Of a DNA stretch of 19,632 nt, positions 14,876-19,632 are shown in pieces. The position numbers and the translations under genes were made by a program. Source of the DNA: an uncultured Balneolaceae bacterium (lineage in GTDB: Bacteria > Bacteroidota > Rhodothermia > Balneolales > Balneolaceae). The DNA lies in assembly GCA_938003885.1 (NCBI GenBank), contig CALKWT010000173.1:1-19632 (forward strand), written 5' to 3'. The notes under the pieces were generated by a model. The model did not search any database. It had not been told where the DNA came from and saw nothing but the letters and a program-made list of their open reading frames with translations. How positions within the stretch are numbered: position 1 is the first letter of the stretch; each line of letters opens with the position of its first letter.

Positions 14876-15949
14876 ATGGCTTACGTAAAACTATATCGCA
14901 AAGAACTACAACACAATTACAACTATTTGGATAAGCTGTTTAAGGAGAACAGCATCAAGTGGGGTATCACTACGAAACTGCTCTGTGGGAACAGGGATTT
15001 TTTGACGGAGGTGATTGACCTGAATATCGGTGAAGTTCACGATTCCCGGATCAGCAATCTGAAAGTAGTAAAAGAGATTGATCCCGATACATTAACGATT
15101 TACATCAAGCCGCCCCCAAAGGATATTGTAGAAGATGTGGTAAAGTATGCGGATATCAGTCTGAATACAGAACTTGCCACACTTCATGACTTGTCGGCGG
15201 AAGCACAGAGACAGGGAGTGATTCATAAGGTGATCATTATGATCGAGCTCGGCGACTTGCGGGAAGGTGTGATGCGGGAAGATCTCATCAACTTTTACGA
15301 AAAAGTATTCCGTCTGCCCGGCATTCGTGTGATCGGATTGGGTACCAATCTGAACTGCCTCCATGGAGTGATGCCTGATAGTGACAAACTGATTCAGCTA
15401 TCGCTATACAAACAGATCATCGAGCTTCGGTTCAAAAAGAAGATTCCCCTGGTATCGGGGGGAACAACGGTCACTATCCCTCTGCTGTTAAGAAATCAGC
15501 TGCCGGATGGGGTTAACCATTTCAGAGTAGGTGAGGCCCTCTACTTTGGTAAAAATCTATTTACAGATGGCTTGATTGATGGCATGAGTGATCAGGTGAT
15601 GGAACTCTATTCCCAAATAATTGAAATATCTAAGAAACCAATGGTTCCGATGGGGGATCTCGGGTTGAACCCGCAGGGTAAAACTGTGCAGGTAGATGAA
15701 AGTGATTTTGGGAAAACCTCCTACCGGGCCATTATCGATGTTGGCGTACTGGATATTCAGCCTGATTACCTGATTCCGGTGGATGACCATGTGAAAATTA
15801 CCGATGCCAGTTCGGATATGCTGATTCTGGATGTGGGATCCAATCCAAATAAATACAAGGTGGGAGATATGATCCGCTTTAAGTTGAAATATATGGGTGC
15901 CTTGGGATTGATGAGTTCCGATTATATTGAAAAAAGGGTCGAGGAGTAA
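14876..15949 (+). CDS. Ornithine/alanine-racemase-family PLP enzyme (Orr-like)
   Basis: 357 residues, matching the length and blocks of the clostridial ornithine racemase (Orr) family, fold type III. The PLP lysine is K34 in WGITTKLLCGN. Further family blocks are DSRISNLKVVK (57-67), IELGDLREGVM, GLGTNLNCL, VSGGTTVTIPLL (a Gly-rich phosphate-binding turn), NHFRVGEALYFG, then IIEISKKPMVPMGDLGLNPQG, DVGVLDIQPDYLIPVDD and SSDMLILDVG. It should interconvert L and D forms of an amino acid; ornithine, lysine, alanine and glutamate-like substrates are all possible, and the substrate cannot be fixed by eye. The protein is cytoplasmic. It sits between a GNAT gene and an M20D deacylase, and a second, Alr-type racemase is two genes downstream. 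The ATG gives the expected short N-terminus. Confidence 0.9.
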   Translation: MAYVKLYRKELQHNYNYLDKLFKENSIKWGITTKLLCGNRDFLTEVIDLNIGEVHDSRISNLKVVKEIDPDTLTIYIKPPPKDIVEDVVKYADISLNTELATLHDLSAEAQRQGVIHKVIIMIELGDLREGVMREDLINFYEKVFRLPGIRVIGLGTNLNCLHGVMPDSDKLIQLSLYKQIIELRFKKKIPLVSGGTTVTIPLLLRNQLPDGVNHFRVGEALYFGKNLFTDGLIDGMSDQVMELYSQIIEISKKPMVPMGDLGLNPQGKTVQVDESDFGKTSYRAIIDVGVLDIQPDYLIPVDDHVKITDASSDMLILDVGSNPNKYKVGDMIRFKLKYMGALGLMSSDYIEKRVEE

Positions 15950-15971
15950 ACGATCTGCAGAACCCCGGCAG

Positions 15972-15986
15972 TGTGAGAATGTCACA
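15972..15986. promoter_or_regulatory. TGTGA-n5-TCACA inverted repeat upstream of the amidohydrolase (CRP/FNR-like)
   Basis: TGTGA (15972-15976) and TCACA (15982-15986) flank five bases, 67 bases before the GTG start at 16054. The half-sites equal those of E. coli CRP sites, but the usual spacer is six bases, so this is only CRP/FNR-family-like. Confidence 0.35.
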
Positions 15987-16010
15987 GGTCGCCTCTTTAA
16001 CCAAGTGATC

Positions 16011-16030
16011 TTACAAATTATTTGTTGTAA
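16011..16030. promoter_or_regulatory. AT-rich palindrome upstream of the amidohydrolase
   Basis: ACAAAT-T-ATTTGT (16013-16025) is a perfect 13-base palindrome. A second register, TTACAA (16011-16016) with TTGTAA (16025-16030), is also exact. It lies 23 bases before the GTG start, where a repressor or promoter element would sit. Confidence 0.35.
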
Positions 16031-16053
16031 ACCAATTCAAGTCACACCCTATT

Positions 16054-17214
16054 GTGGATATCGAAGAGATAAAGAAATTTCGGCGCGAGCTGCATCAACA
16101 CCCGGAAATATCGGGGAAGGAGCAAGAGACAGCCAAAAGAATCGCAGCTCGATTGAGCACATTAAACCCTGCTGTATTGCAAACGGGAATCGGGGGGCAT
16201 GGTGTGATGGCCCTTTTTTCCCGGGATGAGAAGCAGAATAGAAAGCAGATCGCTTTTCGGGCTGAACTGGATGCGATTTCCGTTCAGGAAGAGAGCCAGC
16301 TACCCTACAAATCGAAAGTAGAGGGTGTGATGCACGGTTGTGGTCACGATGGGCACATGGCCATACTGATCGCGCTGGCCGACAAACTGCAAAAAGAACC
16401 CCTGGAAAATCTGGATGTCTGGCTCCTTTTTCAGCCGGCTGAGGAGACAGGGAAAGGGGCAGAGAAGATGATAGACAACTCCTTTTTTCAAGAATTGAAG
16501 ATCGAACGAATGATTGCCCTGCACAACCTGCCGGGCTTCGAAGAAAATGAGATTTTAATCAGAGAGGGAGTTTTTGCAGCCGCATCTACAGGGATAAAAG
16601 TGATCTGTACCGGTTCTTCAAGCCATGCGGCTCAGCCTGAAGAAGGGGTCAACCCGGCCCCGCATATGGCAGAATTTGTAACCTTTGTTGAGAATGAATT
16701 TCACTCTTTTAAAAACCGGTCGTCAGTGAACAATATTGTCGTCACTTATTTGCATCTTGGTGAACGTGCCTTTGGCATCAGTCCAGGGAGGGGCGAAGCT
16801 GGTGTTACCCTGCGGTCTGATGATCCGCAGGAACTGGAGAGTGCCTTGTCCAGGATAGAAAAGCAACTTGGTAAGGTAGAAAAACAATTTGAAGGCCAGA
16901 TTACTTTTCAAAAGGAAGAGCCATTTGCAATGACAGAGAACGATTCCAAAGGTATCGATGTGGTGAAAAAAGCAGCGGCTGAATTGGATCTGGATATCCG
17001 GGATCTTGACTCTCCTTTTCCCTGGAGCGAAGATTTTGGTGCATTTGAAGCAGTGTGTCCAATTACTTTTTTTGGACTAGGGGCGGGAAAAGGTCATCCA
17101 CCGCTCCATTCAGGCACATTTGATTTTAACGAGAACCTTCTGTCTCCCGGCGCGGAGATCTTCTATAAAATAGCCGAACTGTACGATCAGGGAGAGTCAT
17201 CGGCGGATTTATAG
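16054..17214 (+). CDS. M20D-family amidohydrolase (N-acyl-amino-acid deacylase / HipO-like)
   Basis: A 386-residue dinuclear-metal hydrolase of the M20D group (hippurate hydrolase, N-acyl amino acid and indole-acetyl-amino-acid hydrolases). The N-terminus IKKFRRELHQHPEISGKEQET is typical. Metal and catalytic residues: C96 and H98 in HGCGHDGHMA, E130/E131 in FQPAEETGKGAE (E130 base, E131 ligand), H157 in ALHNLPG, and H352 in PLHSGTFDFNE. The dimerisation (lid) domain lies about 178-290 and includes SSSHAAQPEEGVNPAP. It removes an acyl group from an amino acid in the cytoplasm; there is no signal peptide. No in-frame ATG fits the start, and GTG 16054 gives the family N-terminus. Following a GNAT and an Orr-like racemase and preceding alr, it could deacetylate N-acetyl amino acids made nearby (inference). 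Confidence 0.92.
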   Translation: MDIEEIKKFRRELHQHPEISGKEQETAKRIAARLSTLNPAVLQTGIGGHGVMALFSRDEKQNRKQIAFRAELDAISVQEESQLPYKSKVEGVMHGCGHDGHMAILIALADKLQKEPLENLDVWLLFQPAEETGKGAEKMIDNSFFQELKIERMIALHNLPGFEENEILIREGVFAAASTGIKVICTGSSSHAAQPEEGVNPAPHMAEFVTFVENEFHSFKNRSSVNNIVVTYLHLGERAFGISPGRGEAGVTLRSDDPQELESALSRIEKQLGKVEKQFEGQITFQKEEPFAMTENDSKGIDVVKKAAAELDLDIRDLDSPFPWSEDFGAFEAVCPITFFGLGAGKGHPPLHSGTFDFNENLLSPGAEIFYKIAELYDQGESSADL

Positions 17215-17250
17215 GAAGCTTGGTACAGCCGTTCTTTTGTCCGCTTTCAC

Positions 17251-17270
17251 TATATGCTCAAAAGCATATA
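17251..17270. promoter_or_regulatory. Perfect 8-bp inverted repeat covering the most upstream possible alr start
   Basis: TATATGCT (17251-17258) and AGCATATA (17263-17270) are exact reverse complements with a 4-base loop. The upstream ATG (17254-17256) lies inside the left arm. A dyad here suggests an operator or leader hairpin rather than coding sequence, and supports a downstream start for alr. Confidence 0.45.
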
Positions 17271-17331
17271 TAAGCGATTGACTGGGCCTGGAATGAATAA
17301 AATTCAATTAATAATTAATAAATGTTCCCAA

Positions 17332-18519
17332 ATGATGAGCAACTGCCCTCCCGAAGAGACATTTTTACACCCTTCCAGAATTGAACTGAGCCGTGCAGCT
17401 TTGAAAAATAACCTTCGGTTTTTAAGAGCCCACGCCCAAAAGGGTGTCAGAATTTCATCGGTAATTAAGGGGAATGCATACGGACACGGCATTGCCGAAT
17501 TTTTGCCGCTCGCAGAGAATGCCGGAATTGATCATTTTTCGGTGTTCAGTGCTGATGAAGCTTCAGCTGCCCTATCTCATAAAAAGAACGACGAAACATC
17601 GGTTATGATTTTGGGCATGATTCGTGATTCTGAGATGGAATGGGCGATTCAGAATGAAGTGGAATTCTATCTTTTTGAACCTGGACGAATGAAGGCGGCG
17701 GCAAAGAGTGCTCGTCAGCTAGGGAAAAAAGCGAAAGTTCATATTCAGCTCGAAACGGGTATGAACCGGGAAGGTTTTTCCGAAGAAGAGTGGGAGAACA
17801 CATTTAAGTATATAGAGAATAGGCCGGATCTGTTTGAATGCCGGGGAATTTGCACGCATCTGGCGGGAGCGGAAACGATTGCCAATTATTACCGGATAAA
17901 TCAGCAGAAAGAGAAATTTGAGAATGGAATGGAGCTGGCGCGGTCCTGTTTCACTCAACGCCCGTTATTCCATGTTTCCAGCTCTGCCTCCTTTCTCACG
18001 CGTTCGGATTTACAATATGATATGGTTCGGATAGGGATTGCTCAGTATGGATTTTGGCCCAGTCGTGAAACATATATGAATTATTTAAAAAGCAGGGGCC
18101 TGGGTGCCGAGGAAGATCCGCTGCAGCGTGTGCTCACCTGGAAAAGTGAAGTAATGAGTGTGAAAACAGTTCAGGAAGGAGAATTTATAGGGTATGGAAC
18201 GTCCTATCTTGCGGGAAAAGAGATGACCATTGCAATGGTGCCTGTAGGCTATGCGCATGGTTTTGGGAGAAATTTGACAAATACCGGGTTTGTCCTGGTA
18301 AAAGGAATGCGCGCCGGGGTTACAGGGGTGGTGAATATGAATATGATTACCATCAATGTTACTGACATAGAAGGGGTGAAAAAAGGCGATGATGTGATTC
18401 TGATCGGAGAACAGGAAGAAGATGTGATTACGGTCGCGTCATTTGGAGAGATGATGAATGGCCTGAATTACGAGGTTTTAGTCAGGATCCCGGAATCAAT
18501 ACCAAGAATTGTCTATTGA
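17332..18519 (+). CDS. alr: Alanine racemase (divergent subfamily)
   Basis: Fold-type III racemase. Numbering from the most upstream ATG (17254, 421 aa): PLP lysine K72 in SVIKGNAYGHG, HIQLETGMNREGF (162-175; E167 where most Alr have Asp), THLAGAE (201-207), VRIGIAQYGFWPSRETY (R259), catalytic tyrosine Y314 in IGYGTSY, and VGYAHGFGR. The usual CMD motif is replaced by NMNM (361-364). This KGNAYGHG/ETGMNR version is a subgroup I recall in Bacteroidota-type genomes. It should interconvert L- and D-alanine for peptidoglycan; broader substrates are possible. I chose the ATG at 17332 (17335 is equivalent): it gives the normal N-terminus before HPSRIELSRAAL, whereas 17254-17331 is AT-rich and starts in an inverted repeat. 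The M20 gene is just upstream. Confidence 0.9.
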   Translation: MMSNCPPEETFLHPSRIELSRAALKNNLRFLRAHAQKGVRISSVIKGNAYGHGIAEFLPLAENAGIDHFSVFSADEASAALSHKKNDETSVMILGMIRDSEMEWAIQNEVEFYLFEPGRMKAAAKSARQLGKKAKVHIQLETGMNREGFSEEEWENTFKYIENRPDLFECRGICTHLAGAETIANYYRINQQKEKFENGMELARSCFTQRPLFHVSSSASFLTRSDLQYDMVRIGIAQYGFWPSRETYMNYLKSRGLGAEEDPLQRVLTWKSEVMSVKTVQEGEFIGYGTSYLAGKEMTIAMVPVGYAHGFGRNLTNTGFVLVKGMRAGVTGVVNMNMITINVTDIEGVKKGDDVILIGEQEEDVITVASFGEMMNGLNYEVLVRIPESIPRIVY

Positions 18520-18920
18520 TTCCAAGTGGGAAGAAAGCATCATGAGATAGGCCATCACCAGTTGTTTACAGCGTCCCCGGCCGTCGTGGTATGATCATGA
18601 CATGGTTGCTGCCCAACCTGCCAGATAATCGCCCGAAAGATACATCAATACTCTCTGTGCCCATCAAGAGAAGATTCGGTATCCTGTCTAGGCTACAGGG
18701 TTGTTTTTTTACAATAAATACAGAGGCAAAAGTTGCCGAAACAGAGCGTAGGATAAATCTAAGTTGCAGAAGAAGTGTTTTTTTAGCTTGGTTTGAGAGT
18801 TCTGCGTCGACTTTCGCCTGAGAGGGCCAGAGCATGCAAATAAACCATGATACACCTTTTTCTGGGCGAAATTGAGAGTGGGATAAAAATGCAAGAAACG
18901 CTTCTAAAGTGATATTGAGC

Positions 18921-18952
18921 GGTTTTTTAAGGCTCTTGTGCTTAAAAAAACC
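18921..18952. repeat. Strong AT-rich hairpin in the alr-receptor spacer
   Basis: GGTTTTTTAAG (18921-18931) pairs with CTTAAAAAAACC (18941-18952) around a 9-base loop, with one extra A. It is about 400 bases after alr, far for its terminator. Downstream, TTTCACTT (18980-18987) pairs with AAGTGAAA (19019-19026), a second, wider dyad. Confidence 0.4.
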
Positions 18953-19155
18953 TGAAATAAAAGTAGAAAAAGCGCTTTGTTTCACTTTTTGTACAGAAAA
19001 TTTGTAAAAAAGTTTTTTAAGTGAAAATGAAAGCTTATTATTCAATATCATCTTTTAACTTAGGGTCGGTATTCCATTACTGATCGATAAAATGTGGTAT
19101 AGTCATTAGGAAGAAGATTGTGTGTGAGGATAATTTCTATTCGAGAAGACTGTAA

Positions 19156-19185
19156 CAGTTTAATCTAAACTGACAGTGCCTGTCA
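19156..19185. promoter_or_regulatory. Two back-to-back perfect dyads upstream of the SusC-like receptor
   Basis: CAGTTTA-atc-TAAACTG spans 19156-19172. TGACAG-tgc-CTGTCA spans 19171-19185 and shares two bases with it. Both are exact inverted repeats with three-base centres, 70-100 bases before the receptor ATG. This placement suits regulator binding or a leader structure. Confidence 0.45.
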
Positions 19186-19255
19186 TATAGCTGAAGATCT
19201 GATATCTGACTGATGCCTACACCCTTAACCAAAACTTATAGAGGATAACAATTCT

Positions 19256-19632
19256 ATGACAAAGAGGATACTATATCTGTTATTCGCCTCCTTGTTTCCT
19301 GTTACCATCTGGGCACAGGGATCAATCACAGGTACGATAACAGATGCCCAAACAGGTGAAACGATACCTGGTGCCAACGTATATATACCTGAACTGGAAA
19401 GAGGGGATGCCAGTGATGTAGATGGTGTATACAACATCGCCAATATTCCCGAGGGTAGTTATACCCTGACAGTGACCTATGTAGGTTACAGCACCCATGA
19501 GCAAACTGTTCAGGTGGGCTCGGGTCAGGCTGTTGTTGTGAATATTGAAATGCAAATGGGGGCCATTGGTCTCGACGAACTTGTAGTTTCAGGCTATGCC
19601 AGTGTAAACAAACGTGAGCTGACAGGTTCTAT
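19256..19632 (+). CDS. SusC/RagA-type TonB-linked outer-membrane protein (3' truncated by window)
   Basis: The open frame runs off the right edge after 125 full codons. Residues 1-20 are a signal peptide (MTKRILYLLFASLFPVTIWA, cleaved before QGS). Residues about 22-100 form a CarboxypepD-regulatory-like beta sandwich: ITGTITDAQTGETIPGANV, then DVDGVYNIANIPEGSYTLTVTYVGY. Next comes the TonB-box and start of the plug, LDELVVSGYASVNKRELTGS, the typical SusC/RagA transition. The family imports glycans, peptides or other large nutrients across the outer membrane with a SusD-like partner, which should lie beyond the window. The substrate is unknown. GAGG at 19241-19244 is a plausible ribosome site with slightly long spacing. 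Paired dyads upstream suggest regulated expression. Confidence 0.93.
   Translation, partial: MTKRILYLLFASLFPVTIWAQGSITGTITDAQTGETIPGANVYIPELERGDASDVDGVYNIANIPEGSYTLTVTYVGYSTHEQTVQVGSGQAVVVNIEMQMGAIGLDELVVSGYASVNKRELTGS

Larger units (their letters stand above)
18520..19255. other. 736-bp region with no convincing gene, holding several inverted repeats
   Basis: The left half (to about 18840) has open frames on both strands: 18591-18821 plus (76 codons) and 18566-19051 minus (161 codons). Neither shows a domain, signal peptide or start context I can support. The right half is AT-rich with repeats. Its last 100 bases are presumably the promoter region of the TonB-linked receptor. A decayed gene or mobile-element remnant is possible for the left half but unproved. 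Confidence 0.5.

Noticed and set aside
18566..19051. 161-codon minus-strand protein-coding gene
   Set aside because: No recognisable domain, no convincing start context, biased low-complexity segments and an overlapping open frame on the other strand. Kept only as a finding.
1..19632. CRISPR arrays, tRNA or rRNA genes, intact insertion sequences
   Set aside because: No regularly spaced repeats, no tRNA cloverleaf, no rRNA-like stretch and no transposase or integrase motifs were seen on either strand.

Overview
The window looks like chromosomal DNA from the Bacteroidota/Balneolota/Rhodothermota group, with Balneolota my best guess. The support is a SusC/RagA-type TonB-linked outer-membrane protein beginning at the right edge, mostly weak or absent Shine-Dalgarno sites, moderate GC, and Bacteroidota-like versions of the SSS symporter, PfkB kinase and GHL10 lipoprotein. 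Every call comes from reading motifs by eye; no database search was run.

Layout. (1) 1-1078, plus strand: the last codons of a probable DUF1611/DgcN protein overlap by 4 bp an enolase-superfamily dipeptide epimerase or N-acetyl-D-glutamate racemase (DgcA-like). (2) 1233-3497, minus strand: guanine deaminase (guaD), a CoA-type Nudix hydrolase and a secreted protein of unknown function. A structured segment separates this block from the converging epimerase gene. (3) 3654-6979, plus strand: a PfkB-family kinase of unknown substrate, RdgB (XTP/dITP pyrophosphatase) and a sodium:solute symporter. (4) 7089-11541: two GT2 glycosyltransferases on opposite strands; the plus-strand one continues into a flippase and a PIG3-like quinone oxidoreductase with no gaps, which looks like a small glycan operon. 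(5) 11633-14203: a large lipoprotein joining a GHL10 (DUF187) glycoside hydrolase domain to a C-terminal peptidoglycan-amidase-like domain whose second zinc histidine seems to be missing. (6) 14350-18519, plus strand: GNAT acetyltransferase, ornithine/alanine-racemase-family enzyme, M20D amidohydrolase and alanine racemase. (7) 18520-19255: a long spacer with inverted repeats and no convincing gene, then the start of a SusC-like receptor.

How the genes may work together. One theme is D-amino-acid and peptidoglycan-fragment chemistry: DgcN/DgcA at the left, the GHL10-amidase lipoprotein, then acetyltransferase, racemase, deacylase and racemase. The enzyme classes fit acylation, racemisation and deacylation of amino acids, but a joint pathway is inference. 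A second theme is purine housekeeping (guaD, rdgB, possibly the PfkB kinase). The most interesting points are the degenerate amidase fused to GHL10, the racemase/acetyltransferase/deacylase cluster, and the perfect inverted repeats in front of several of these genes. One repeat covers the most upstream possible start of alr.
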